A program made the translations under genes and the position numbers. From a virus, in the IMG/VR virus record IMGVR_UViG_3300042475_001727, positions 1 through 37,911 of that record: 37,911 bases of DNA; one strand, given 5' to 3'. The first letter of the stretch is position 1. Every line of letters starts with the position of its first letter. Of the stretch, positions 13,357 to 20,023 are shown in pieces. The notes under the pieces are model-generated. The model worked only from the letters and a program-made list of their open reading frames with translations, ran no database searches and was not told the origin of the DNA.

Positions 13357-15311
13357 AGCTCTGGATCGACTTCGAGACGCGCAGCCGAGTAGACCTCGGC
13401 GCCAAGGGCGTCTACAACTACGCGCAGGACATGAGCACCGAGGTGCTGTGCATGTCCTACGCCTTCGACGATGGCGAGGTGCAGACGTGGGTGCCCAAGT
13501 ACACACCCGACGGTGTGATGTGGCTTAACGACTCACCCTTCCCCGAGGCTGTAGCCAAGCACACCGGCCCGATCTACGCCCACAACGCCGCTTTCGAGCG
13601 GCTGATCTTCTGGTACGTCCTACAGATCAACTTCGACCTTGAGCAGTTCTACTGCACCGCCACGCAGGCCAGAGCCAACTGCGCGCCTGGCAGCCTTGAG
13701 GACGTGGGGCGCTTCGCCAGCGTCAGCATGAAGAAGGACCACCGAGGCGCGCAGCTCATCCGGCTGCTGTCCATCCCGCAGGCCGACGGCACCTTCCGCG
13801 AGGACGCGGCGCTGATGGCCGAGATGATCCAGTACTGCGAAACCGACGTGCGGGCCATGCGAGCCGTTTCCAAGGCCATGCGCCCGCTGTCAGCCGAGGA
13901 GCTGGCCGACTACCACGTCAACGAGCGCATCAACGACCGTGGCGTGCTGGTGGACGTGCCGCTTGCCAAGGCCGCCATGCGCTACGCTCACGATGAGCTG
14001 GTCGAGATCGAGGAGCGCGTGGCTGAGCTGACCGACGGCGAGATCACATCAGTGCGCTCGCCCAAGATGCGCGAGTGGGTGCTTGAGCGCGTGGGCGACG
14101 AGGCCAAGAAGCTGATGCTGGTCAAGGACAAGTATTCGATTGACAAGACTGTGCGGGCCAACCTGCTCGCGATGGAGAACCCCGATGAGATACCGCCCAC
14201 TGTTGCCGAGGTTATACAGTGCGCCAGCGACCTATGGGCGTCGTCGGTTGCGAAGTTCCAGCGCATGGCAGACTTGGCAGACGACGAGGATTGCCGAGTC
14301 CGTGGCGCTTTTGTCTTCGCTGGGGGTGCCGCCACTGGTCGTGCATCGAGCTATGGACTCCAAGTGCATAACTTCCCTCGCAAGTGCGCTGCGGAACCTG
14401 ACACGGTACGACAGGCTATGGTCCGAGGACATAACATTGTCCCTGCCTACGGGAAACGAGTCACAGATGTTCTGCGGGGAATGCTCAGGCCCGCACTGAT
14501 CCCCGCGCCTGGCAAGTCCTTCGTCGTCGCCGACTGGTCGGCCATCGAGGGCCGCGTCAACCCGTGGCTGGCGTCCAGCCCCGCAGGCGAGGCCAAACTG
14601 GACATCTTTCGGCGCAAGCTCGACCCGTACAAGGTCAACGCCGCTGCGACCTACAGCGTGGCGTATGAGGAGGTCACCGGCGAGCAGCGCCAAGTCGGCA
14701 AGGTGCAGGAGCTGGCGCTCGGCTTTGCCGGTGGCGTGGGCGCCTTTGCTGCGATGGGCCGCGCCTACGGCGTGCATTTCGAGGAGGCGCAAGCCCGCAG
14801 GATCGTCGAGGCGTGGCGCAGAGCTAACCCGTGGTCTGTGCGTTTCTGGCAGGAGCTGGAGGAGGCCTACACGAGGGCGATGCGTAACCCCGGCCATGAG
14901 TTCAGCGCCGGCCGCGTGGCGTACCTATTCGACGGCCAGCACCTATGGTATGCGCTGCCCTCCGGGCGCGTGCTATGCTACCCCTACGCTCGGCTGGAAA
15001 GCGATGGGGTGACTTACGCTAAAGCATCTTGGAAACCAGCCGCAGACGCTACAGAATGGCCCCGCGCCCGCCTCTGGAAAGGCTTGGCCTGCGAGAACAT
15101 CACCCAAGCCGCAGCCAATGACATCCTACGCCACGCCCTGCGTCAGCTTGACGACGTGGTCCTACACGTCCACGACGAGATCGTCGTCGAGACAGATAAA
15201 CCAGATCAGGTGGTGGAAGAGATGGAGCGTATCATGTGCTCCCCACCAGCATGGGCCGAGGGCCTGCCCTTGGCCGTTGAGGCCGAAATCATGACCCGCT
15301 ACGGTAAGTAG
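13347..15311 (+). CDS. A-family DNA polymerase with 3'-5' exonuclease
   Basis: This 654-residue polymerase has an N-terminal proofreading domain: Exo I WIDFETRS (Asp8, Glu10), Exo II HNAAFERL (about 74-81) and Exo III YCETDVRAM. The polymerase domain shows motif A VVADWSAIEGR, motif B RQVGKVQELALGFAGG (the Arg-Lys O-helix) and motif C VLHVHDEIVVE (His609-Asp-Glu). All catalytic acidic residues are present. It is the phage replicative polymerase. The start overlaps the end of the methyltransferase gene by 10 bases; GTG 13353 is an alternative start. Confidence 0.95.
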   Translation: MGVKLWIDFETRSRVDLGAKGVYNYAQDMSTEVLCMSYAFDDGEVQTWVPKYTPDGVMWLNDSPFPEAVAKHTGPIYAHNAAFERLIFWYVLQINFDLEQFYCTATQARANCAPGSLEDVGRFASVSMKKDHRGAQLIRLLSIPQADGTFREDAALMAEMIQYCETDVRAMRAVSKAMRPLSAEELADYHVNERINDRGVLVDVPLAKAAMRYAHDELVEIEERVAELTDGEITSVRSPKMREWVLERVGDEAKKLMLVKDKYSIDKTVRANLLAMENPDEIPPTVAEVIQCASDLWASSVAKFQRMADLADDEDCRVRGAFVFAGGAATGRASSYGLQVHNFPRKCAAEPDTVRQAMVRGHNIVPAYGKRVTDVLRGMLRPALIPAPGKSFVVADWSAIEGRVNPWLASSPAGEAKLDIFRRKLDPYKVNAAATYSVAYEEVTGEQRQVGKVQELALGFAGGVGAFAAMGRAYGVHFEEAQARRIVEAWRRANPWSVRFWQELEEAYTRAMRNPGHEFSAGRVAYLFDGQHLWYALPSGRVLCYPYARLESDGVTYAKASWKPAADATEWPRARLWKGLACENITQAAANDILRHALRQLDDVVLHVHDEIVVETDKPDQVVEEMERIMCSPPAWAEGLPLAVEAEIMTRYGK

Positions 15312-15318
15312 AAACAAC

Positions 15319-15353
15319 AACGCCCGACAGGTAGTGGCCTGCCGGGCGTTTTC
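15319..15353 (+). terminator. Terminator after the DNA polymerase gene
   Basis: Inverted repeat ACGCCCG/CGGGCGT with an inner CAGG/CCTG pairing and a TAGTGG loop, followed by a short T-run. It lies between polymerase and primase-helicase genes and may attenuate transcription. Confidence 0.7.
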
Positions 15354-15370
15354 ACCAAAGGAGCTAATCG

Positions 15371-17677
15371 ATGGATTTCTTGGAGTATATGACAAGTCTT
15401 GCCCCTGAGGGCGAAACGTTTCTGATTGTCAGACAAAAACCACGCTTGCAGGACGGCGAGATACAGCTACACGTTGACGGGGCAGTCAAGGCCACCTGGC
15501 CGGCGTTCTTGCCGAACAAGCCCCGGCCCGACGGGCAGTCGTGGTACGGCAACACCGCCAGCTTCATCCTTGACCGCTTTACCGACGGCAAGATCAGCGC
15601 CAGCGCCGCCAACTGCGAGTATGTCTTGTGCATGGTGCTGGACGACGTGGGCGACCCCGAGAAGGCGCCCAAGACGCCGCCCCTGCCCCCGACTTGGGTC
15701 ATGGAGACGAGCGAGGGCAGTTACCAGTGGGGCTACGCCTTCACCGAGGAGCAGCCCACCAAGGCCGAGTACAGCGCGGCCATCACGGCCATCGCTGCTG
15801 CCGGCTACAGCGACAAGGGCGCGGTCAACCCCGTGCGGAACTTCCGACTGCCTGGCAGCGTCAACCTGAAGCCCGGCCGTGACGGGTTCGTCTCTCGGCT
15901 GGTTGAGTTCCACCCCGAGCGCCAGTTCAGCCTGCCGCAAATCTGCGAGGCGCTCGGCGTTACCCCGGCCGAGGAGGCCGCAACCTTTCGCCCGATCCGC
16001 GTCTCAGACGACGGCGCCGATGACGTGCTGGCCTGGCTGTCCGATCAGGGGCTGGTCCTCAGTAAGCCCAACGCTCAAGGCTGGGCCGGCATCGTCTGCC
16101 CTAACTCCAGCGAGCACAGCGACGGCAATCCCGAGGGGCGCTATAACCCGTCCATGCGGGCGTTTTGCTGTTTGCACTCGCACTGCATCGATCTGGATAG
16201 CGTGACGTTTCTCAAGTGGGTCGGCGAGCAGGGCGGGCCGCACCATGCGCCGGGCCTGCGCGATGAGCTGCTGGCGTCGATGATGACTGACGCGCTGGGC
16301 AAGCTGCACCCCACCGAGGCGTTCCCCGACGAGGCCAAGCGCGTGATCGCCGAGGTCGAGCGCAAGGAGCTGGGCCGCACCGAGAAGGCCGACTGGTATA
16401 AACGGTTCTGCTACGTCCAAGAGGGTGACCATTACTTCGACCTTCAAGACCGCCGCGAGATCAGCCGCAGCACGTTTAACGCGCTGTTTCGCCATATCGA
16501 GTGCCGCTCGCTGTTCGGCAAGCGCCCTAAGATTGAGGCCAGCTACTGCTTTGACGAGAACCGCCAAGACATGGGCGCCCGCGCCCTCGTCGGCATCACC
16601 TACGCCGCCGGCGAGGGCGTGCTAGTGGCCCGTGACGGTGACGTGTACGGTAACCGCTGGCGCGACGCGCGCCCGGCCGTGGGCGCTGCCGGCGCCGATA
16701 TCTCGCCCTGGCTGGACCACTGCGCGGCGCTGGTGCCCGAAGTCAGCGAGCGCGAGCATATTTTTAACGTGATGGCCTACAAGGTCCAGCATCCCGAAAT
16801 CAAGATCAATCACGCGGTCTTGCATGGCGGCGATCAGGGATGCGGCAAAGATACCCTTTGGGCGCCGTTTATCTGGGCGGTGTGCGGGCCGCAGCTCAAG
16901 AACCGGGGCCTGCTCGACAACGACACGCTTGGGTCACAGTGGGGCTACGCGCTGGAGTCGGAGATTTTGATCCTCAATGAGCTGAAGGAGCCCGAGGCCA
17001 AAGAGCGCCGCGCCCTGGCGAACAAGCTCAAGCCTATCATTGCTGCGCCGCCCGACATGCTCACGGTCAATCGCAAGGGCCTGCACCCGTATGACTCGCT
17101 CAATCGCATGTTCGTGCTGGCGTTTTCCAATGACCCGGTGCCGATCACAATCGACAGTCAGGACCGCCGCTGGTTTTGCGTCTGGTCCTCGGCGCCTCGC
17201 ATGGCGCCAGACGCTGCCGCCCGACTGTGGGCATGGTACAAGGCCGGCGGCTATGAGGCCGTCGCCGCTTGGCTGCGCGCCCGTGACGTGTCGGCGTTCA
17301 ATCCTTCGGCTGCGCCGGCCTGGACTGAATTTAAAGCAAACCTGGTCGAACATGGCATGAGCATTGCCGAGAGCTACCTGGTCGAAATGATGCGCGCGCG
17401 TCGGGGTGAATTCGCGCGCGGCGCCGTCGGATCGCCCTTCCACGCCTTGTGTGACCGCGTAGCAGCCTCGGCGCCGTCTGGCGTGAAGGTGCCGCAAGCT
17501 GCGCTCCTGCACGCGCTCAAAGAGGCCGGGTGGGTTGACTGTGGCCGGCTCAAATCGCGCGCCAACGACACGAAGAAGCACATTTTCTGCGCGCCCGACA
17601 TGGTGCAGCATAGCCGGTCCGAATTGCGCGATCTGGTGGAAGAGCCCGCATCGCCGCTCATGGTGCGGGTGAAGTAA
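15371..17677 (+). CDS. Primase-helicase (RepB-primase-like N-terminus, superfamily 3-type ATPase)
   Basis: This 768-residue protein has a primase-like N-terminal domain (to about 180), including the block NPVRNFRLPGSVNLKP that I associate with RepB-type phage primases. A Cys/His cluster follows (Cys243, His249, Cys266, Cys267, His269, His271, Cys272), which may bind zinc. The C-terminal ATPase has Walker A GGDQGCGKDT (486-495) and a Walker-B-like ILILNELKE stretch, then RRALANKLKPIIAAPPDMLT and a FSNDPVPITIDSQDRRW sensor region. This matches the DUF5906-type primase-helicase family. It should unwind and prime at the fork for the polymerase. AAAGGAG lies upstream of the ATG. Confidence 0.88.
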   Translation: MDFLEYMTSLAPEGETFLIVRQKPRLQDGEIQLHVDGAVKATWPAFLPNKPRPDGQSWYGNTASFILDRFTDGKISASAANCEYVLCMVLDDVGDPEKAPKTPPLPPTWVMETSEGSYQWGYAFTEEQPTKAEYSAAITAIAAAGYSDKGAVNPVRNFRLPGSVNLKPGRDGFVSRLVEFHPERQFSLPQICEALGVTPAEEAATFRPIRVSDDGADDVLAWLSDQGLVLSKPNAQGWAGIVCPNSSEHSDGNPEGRYNPSMRAFCCLHSHCIDLDSVTFLKWVGEQGGPHHAPGLRDELLASMMTDALGKLHPTEAFPDEAKRVIAEVERKELGRTEKADWYKRFCYVQEGDHYFDLQDRREISRSTFNALFRHIECRSLFGKRPKIEASYCFDENRQDMGARALVGITYAAGEGVLVARDGDVYGNRWRDARPAVGAAGADISPWLDHCAALVPEVSEREHIFNVMAYKVQHPEIKINHAVLHGGDQGCGKDTLWAPFIWAVCGPQLKNRGLLDNDTLGSQWGYALESEILILNELKEPEAKERRALANKLKPIIAAPPDMLTVNRKGLHPYDSLNRMFVLAFSNDPVPITIDSQDRRWFCVWSSAPRMAPDAAARLWAWYKAGGYEAVAAWLRARDVSAFNPSAAPAWTEFKANLVEHGMSIAESYLVEMMRARRGEFARGAVGSPFHALCDRVAASAPSGVKVPQAALLHALKEAGWVDCGRLKSRANDTKKHIFCAPDMVQHSRSELRDLVEEPASPLMVRVK

Positions 17678-17711
17678 AGAAAAACCCCCACGGGCTTGTG
17701 GCCGGTGGGGG
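17678..17711 (-). terminator. Terminator of leftward operon II
   Basis: The 7-bp stem CCCCCAC (17685-17691) / GTGGGGG (17705-17711) is followed on the minus strand by a run of T (17680-17684). On the plus strand no T-run follows, so it acts mainly on leftward transcription. Confidence 0.75.
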
Positions 17712-17726
17712 CTAAGTGGCAACTGC

Positions 17727-17789
17727 CTAGAGATCGAGGAAGACCACTAGCAGCGCGACCAGTATAACCGCGATCAGTCCTGCGACCAT
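17727..17789 (-). CDS. 20-residue membrane peptide
   Basis: The frame from ATG 17789 reads MVAGLIAVILVALLVVFLDL, a bare hydrophobic helix. GAGGG lies about 6 bases upstream and the start overlaps the 3' end of the preceding gene. It is the last frame before the terminator. Its size makes coding uncertain, but the composition is not what random GC-rich sequence gives. Confidence 0.4.
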   Translation of the reverse strand: MVAGLIAVILVALLVVFLDL

Positions 17790-17989
17790 ATCGCGCCCTC
17801 TTCGATCTGGCCGATCAAATCGTTTCCGAGCAAGGGCAGGATGTCGACCCCGCCCACCTTGGCGCTGATGAGATACGCTGCGGGCGGGTATGGCGGGTCA
17901 ATCTCGCTGGCCGTCTGGCCTCGGTCATATTCCAGCTCGCAATCTAGCTCGATCTCGCCGAACTGGTGCAGGTGGCCGATCGTCCTCAT
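17774..17989 (-). CDS. Conserved small phage protein (SAKVGGVD type)
   Basis: This 71-residue acidic protein contains IELDCELEYDRGQTASEIDP and AAYLISAKVGGVDILPLL, a pattern common in small phage proteins, followed by IGQIEEGAIWSQD. Predicted beta then helix; function unknown. ATG 17989 overlaps the upstream stop as ATGA. Confidence 0.7.
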   Translation of the reverse strand: MRTIGHLHQFGEIELDCELEYDRGQTASEIDPPYPPAAYLISAKVGGVDILPLLGNDLIGQIEEGAIWSQD

Positions 17990-18144
17990 CGTGCACCCCG
18001 GTTGTATAGTTCATCTTCTAGCTGTTCAATCCGCGCCGTAGCAGCGCCCAGCGCGCGCTGTAGGGCGTCGATGCGCGCCAGTAGATCGGCCGTCTTGGTG
18101 TCGCCGGCCATGTACGCGGCGCGTTCTTGTTCGGTGGTGGTCAT
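17986..18144 (-). CDS. 52-residue coiled-coil peptide
   Basis: The frame from ATG 18144 begins MTTTEQERAAYMAGDTKTAD and continues as a regular heptad helix (LLARIDALQRALGAATARIE, QLEDEL). It overlaps both neighbours as ATGA. No family recognised. Confidence 0.55.
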   Translation of the reverse strand: MTTTEQERAAYMAGDTKTADLLARIDALQRALGAATARIEQLEDELYNRGAR

Positions 18145-18269
18145 GGCGTCATGCTCCAAAAATAAAGGACAAAGGGCGCGCCGATCAGCGCGGCGAAGAT
18201 AAGCGCGGCGAGGAAGTCGCGCAGGATGCTGGGCCGGCGCTGGGGTTCGGGCGTGTAGTGCTGCCTCAT
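18141..18269 (-). CDS. 42-residue membrane peptide
   Basis: The frame from ATG 18269 begins MRQHYTPEPQRRPSILRDFL, with a basic N-terminus, then one membrane helix (AALIFAALIGAPFVLYFW) and a short tail. It overlaps both neighbours as ATGA. Positive-inside topology predicts a cytoplasmic N-terminus. Confidence 0.55.
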   Translation of the reverse strand: MRQHYTPEPQRRPSILRDFLAALIFAALIGAPFVLYFWSMTP

Positions 18270-18592
18270 TCTGCGGCCTCCTCTTGCGGGTTATCTTCGC
18301 ACCAGTCGGCGTATTCGTTGTCCATGACAGACTGCGCGATTTCGTACCAATCTACGCAGCCCAAGGCGTGATTGAGCAGATCGGCAAAGGGCCCATCAAG
18401 CTCACCGGCAGGGCTAAGCTCGTCGTGCTGGCCCTCCAGCCAGCCGGCAAGCGTATGCGTAGCGGTGATCTTGTCTCCAGCTTCAGCGTCTAGCGCCTCC
18501 CGTGCCTGCTCGCGCAAGCGTTCGTCCGAATAAGAATCGTTGGTCAGCCAAAGGTTGATGACCCAAGTCTCGTAGTTTTTCCAGCCGTTCAT
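18266..18592 (-). CDS. Conserved phage protein (NGWKNYETW family)
   Basis: This 108-residue acidic protein begins MNGWKNYETWVINLWLTNDS, the hallmark of a widespread phage/plasmid family of unknown function, and ends with a helical acidic region (DWYEIAQSVMDNEYADWCED). AAAGGA lies 6 bases before the ATG. It is preceded by a GC-rich hairpin between it and the upstream gene. Confidence 0.8.
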   Translation of the reverse strand: MNGWKNYETWVINLWLTNDSYSDERLREQAREALDAEAGDKITATHTLAGWLEGQHDELSPAGELDGPFADLLNHALGCVDWYEIAQSVMDNEYADWCEDNPQEEAAE

Positions 18593-18614
18593 GTTCTGTC
18601 CTTTACTGAATGAT

Positions 18615-18634
18615 GCGCGGCGCTCGGGCCGCGC
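18615..18634 (-). promoter_or_regulatory. Intergenic hairpin in operon II
   Basis: A 7-bp stem GCGCGGC/GCCGCGC with a 6-base loop lies between a stop codon and the next ribosome-binding site. There is no T-run, so it is more likely an RNA stability or translation element than a terminator. Confidence 0.5.
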
Positions 18635-18645
18635 GGGGTTGAGGG

Positions 18646-18849
18646 TTAGATGGTTGACAGGAAATCAATGGCGCGTTCAGTGACGTCGCGCTCGCGCAAC
18701 TTTGGCGCGCCATTGACAATTACGCGCTCGATTTCGATCACGCGCTTGATTTCGCCATGATGGTAGGCGGCAAGAGCGGCGGCTTCAAAGCTGAATCGGT
18801 GCTGGCGCTTGCCGGCGGTGGTGACAGTAAAGTATCCGGTTTCGTTCAT
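18646..18849 (-). CDS. Small hypothetical protein
   Basis: This 67-residue protein begins MNETGYFTVTTAGKRQHRFS and continues with EIKRVIEIERVIVNGAP, predicted beta-rich and basic. The ATG lies in the repeated leader GGAGCAAACGACATGA shared with the gene at 19409. It ends in -STI, like the first gene of the operon, which ends -VTI. Not recognised. Confidence 0.65.
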   Translation of the reverse strand: MNETGYFTVTTAGKRQHRFSFEAAALAAYHHGEIKRVIEIERVIVNGAPKLRERDVTERAIDFLSTI

Positions 18850-18861
18850 GTCGTTTGCTCC
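18846..18861. repeat. 16-bp leader repeat, copy 1
   Basis: The minus strand reads GGAGCAAACGACATGA, a ribosome-binding site and start codon, identical to 19406-19421. Confidence 0.8.
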
Positions 18862-18869
18862 TTGGTGGG

Positions 18870-19016
18870 TTAACGAGATGCGCGATACGCTGCGCGGGCT
18901 TGGATAGCTGCGGTGCTTGCCGCCCAGTAGGCGGCGTAGCTTGCGTCGGTCGGGTTGCGCTTGTAGGCGCGCAGGGCGCGGTCGGCGGTGCGGATTGCGG
19001 AGATGTAGGTTTGCAT
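18870..19016 (-). CDS. 48-residue Ala-rich basic peptide
   Basis: The frame from ATG 19016 begins MQTYISAIRTADRALRAYKR and continues with Ala/Tyr-rich helix (NPTDASYAAYWAASTAAIQA). GGAG lies 7 bases upstream. It is a strongly helical small basic protein; function unknown. Confidence 0.55.
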   Translation of the reverse strand: MQTYISAIRTADRALRAYKRNPTDASYAAYWAASTAAIQARAAYRASR

Positions 19017-19020
19017 GGGG

Positions 19021-19257
19021 TCACTCCTCCGATTGATGTTGCAGGGCTAGGTTGTGGCGATAGGCAGCTACCCGCTCGCCAAATGCTTGCGGGTCTGCTT
19101 CTATGAAATCCATCGTTTCCGGGTAGACCCCAGTGAACAATGCTTCCAGCAGTTGCAAGTCCAAGCCGCCGGTAAAGGGTTGATCTAGGCGCGCAGCCCA
19201 TGCCTGCGCAGTATGTTCATAGTTGACTGCTGGGTCTACATAGTGTCCGATGTTCAT
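19021..19257 (-). CDS. Small hypothetical protein
   Basis: This 78-residue acidic protein begins MNIGHYVDPAVNYEHTAQAW and continues DLQLLEALFTGVYPETMDFI, predicted helical. AGGAG lies about 8 bases before ATG 19257; the longer upstream frame has no ribosome-binding site and is Arg-rich. Not recognised. Confidence 0.6.
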   Translation of the reverse strand: MNIGHYVDPAVNYEHTAQAWAARLDQPFTGGLDLQLLEALFTGVYPETMDFIEADPQAFGERVAAYRHNLALQHQSEE

Positions 19258-19275
19258 GGTGCTGCTCCTATTGGC

Positions 19276-19293
19276 GCCCGGCTTGCGCCGGGC
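19276..19293 (-). promoter_or_regulatory. Intergenic hairpin in operon II
   Basis: A 7-bp stem GCCCGGC/GCCGGGC with a GCAA (GNRA) loop on the transcribed minus strand. It sits between the ACCATCTAA gene end and the next ribosome-binding site, the same arrangement as at 18615-18634. Confidence 0.55.
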
Positions 19294-19301
19294 TGGGTTG
19301 G

Positions 19302-19409
19302 TTAGATGGTGACGAAGGACGCTGCGATCATTGCGCCCCATATGATGACGACACTGACGACGCCGGCGATAGCGGCGCATTTGATGGTTGTATCGATTAG
19401 CTTAGTCAT
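19302..19409 (-). CDS. 35-residue membrane peptide, first gene of operon II
   Basis: The frame from ATG 19409 begins MTKLIDTTIKCAAIAGVVSV and continues VIIWGAMIAASFVTI, one membrane helix. GGGAG lies 8 bases upstream within the repeated leader. The longer frame starting at 19559 would cross the promoter and is rejected. Confidence 0.55.
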   Translation of the reverse strand: MTKLIDTTIKCAAIAGVVSVVIIWGAMIAASFVTI

Positions 19410-19421
19410 GTCGTTTGCTCC
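19406..19421. repeat. 16-bp leader repeat, copy 2
   Basis: Exact copy of 18846-18861, carrying the ribosome-binding site and start of the first gene in operon II. Confidence 0.8.
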
Positions 19422-19454
19422 CAGGTGTTGCATGGCGACGTTGCCATGTGCGAG

Positions 19455-19483
19455 ATCATAAAGGATTCTCTTACACAATGCAA
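19455..19483 (-). promoter_or_regulatory. Sigma-70-type promoter of leftward operon II
   Basis: On the minus strand: TTGCAT (-35, 19478-19483), a 17-base spacer and TATGAT (-10, 19455-19460). It closely resembles the operon I promoter, implying common early control by host polymerase. Confidence 0.75.
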
Positions 19484-19486
19484 CAC

Positions 19487-19504
19487 CCCTACAAAATAGT
19501 AGGG
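19487..19504. promoter_or_regulatory. Inverted repeat upstream of the operon II promoter
   Basis: CCCTAC-AAAATA-GTAGGG lies 4 bases upstream of the -35 box, a plausible site for a dimeric regulator. Confidence 0.4.
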
Positions 19505-19584
19505 AATGGATAGTGTGGGGGTTATGTGTGGATAGCGTTTTTGACGTGGCGTTGTCCACGTCGCGCCATAGGGGAAATGGGCTA

Positions 19585-19600
19585 TGTGGACAATGTGGAC
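19585..19600 (-). repeat. DnaA-box-like cluster 1
   Basis: TGTGGACAATGTGGAC: two adjacent boxes read on the minus strand, inverted relative to the other clusters and beside the AT-rich stretch. Confidence 0.75.
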
Positions 19601-19636
19601 TATTAGTCTATAAGTCTAGAGAGAGATAAAAAATAT

Positions 19637-19654
19637 ACTGTATGGATATACAGT
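19637..19654. promoter_or_regulatory. Palindrome in the AT-rich stretch
   Basis: ACTGTAT-GGAT-ATACAGT, 7-bp arms with a 4-base spacer: a possible operator or hairpin within the presumed unwinding element. Confidence 0.5.
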
Positions 19655-19715
19655 AGTCACAATGGGCCGCGCCGTCAGCCCGCGCCCCAAAGGGGGTTGA
19701 CCGACTTGAAATCGA

Positions 19716-19741
19716 TTGTCCACATGTCCACATTGTCCACA
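19716..19741 (+). repeat. DnaA-box-like cluster 2
   Basis: Three tandem boxes: TTGTCCACA, TGTCCACA (preceded by A) and TTGTCCACA. Confidence 0.75.
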
Positions 19742-19791
19742 AACCCCACGCCCTTGGCCCACGTCACGCAAGCCTTGCGCTTGACCGGCCA

Positions 19792-19808
19792 TTGTCCACA
19801 TTGTCCAC
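19792..19808 (+). repeat. DnaA-box-like cluster 3
   Basis: TTGTCCACATTGTCCAC, two adjacent boxes (the second lacks the final A) in the first 67-bp unit. Confidence 0.75.
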
Positions 19809-19858
19809 GCGACTGGCGCGCAGCCGCGCAGCACGCAAGCCTTGCGACTGCCAGGTGA

Positions 19859-19885
19859 TGGTCCACATTGTCCACATGGTCCACA
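19859..19885 (+). repeat. DnaA-box-like cluster 4
   Basis: Three tandem 9-mers: TGGTCCACA, TTGTCCACA, TGGTCCACA, in the second 67-bp unit. Confidence 0.75.
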
Positions 19886-19932
19886 GCCGCCGCCCAAGCG
19901 GCGCGCGGCCAGGTGCTGCCGGCCAAAACCGA

Positions 19933-19958
19933 GGGGGGGGAGGGGGCCGGGGACCGGG
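19933..19958 (+). other. G-quadruplex-forming sequence
   Basis: Runs of 8, 5, 4 and 3 G residues separated by A, CC and ACC. This meets the usual four-run rule. It lies between the box array and the terminase promoter. Confidence 0.6.
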
Positions 19959-20008
19959 AGGTCACGGCAGCGGAGAGATCGCTCAAACTTTTTTATTTTT
20001 TGCAAAAG

Positions 20009-20017
20009 TGCTATATT
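20009..20017 (+). promoter_or_regulatory. Extended -10 promoter for the late/terminase genes
   Basis: TGC followed by TATATT (20012-20017), with only a T-rich tract in the -35 region. Transcription would begin near 20024, the A of the terminase start codon. Confidence 0.5.
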
Positions 20018-20023
20018 CGGCCT

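Larger units (their letters stand above)
19527..19898. other. Putative replication origin: DnaA-box-like array with AT-rich segment
   Basis: Most of the 614-base gap between the divergent operon II and the terminase genes. It holds about ten 9-mers close to the DnaA box (TTATCCACA): six TTGTCCACA-type sites, variants TGGTCCACA and ATGTCCACA, and one CTATCCACA (19527-19535, minus strand). They sit in clusters at 19585-19600, 19716-19741, 19792-19808 and 19859-19885. An AT-rich, easily melted stretch with a perfect palindrome lies at about 19600-19660. No gene is credible here. The phage replication genes end nearby. Box array plus AT-rich segment is the standard layout of a DnaA-dependent theta origin. 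A repressor or partition site is the main alternative. Confidence 0.65.
19765..19898. repeat. Imperfect 67-bp tandem repeat
   Basis: Two units begin at 19765 and 19832. Each starts with CACGCAAGCCTTGCG, which contains the palindrome CGCAAG-C-CTTGCG, and carries a box cluster 27 bases further on. The units then diverge. Confidence 0.65.

Noticed and set aside
19585-19885. CRISPR-like array
   Set aside because: The repeats are 9-mers in tandem without uniform spacers, and no cas genes exist. The Cas4-like nuclease is a lone phage RecB-family protein.
19868-20023. Upstream extension of the terminase small subunit
   Set aside because: The extension translates the box repeats and G-run, has no ribosome-binding site and would lie upstream of the promoter. 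ATG 20024 fits better.
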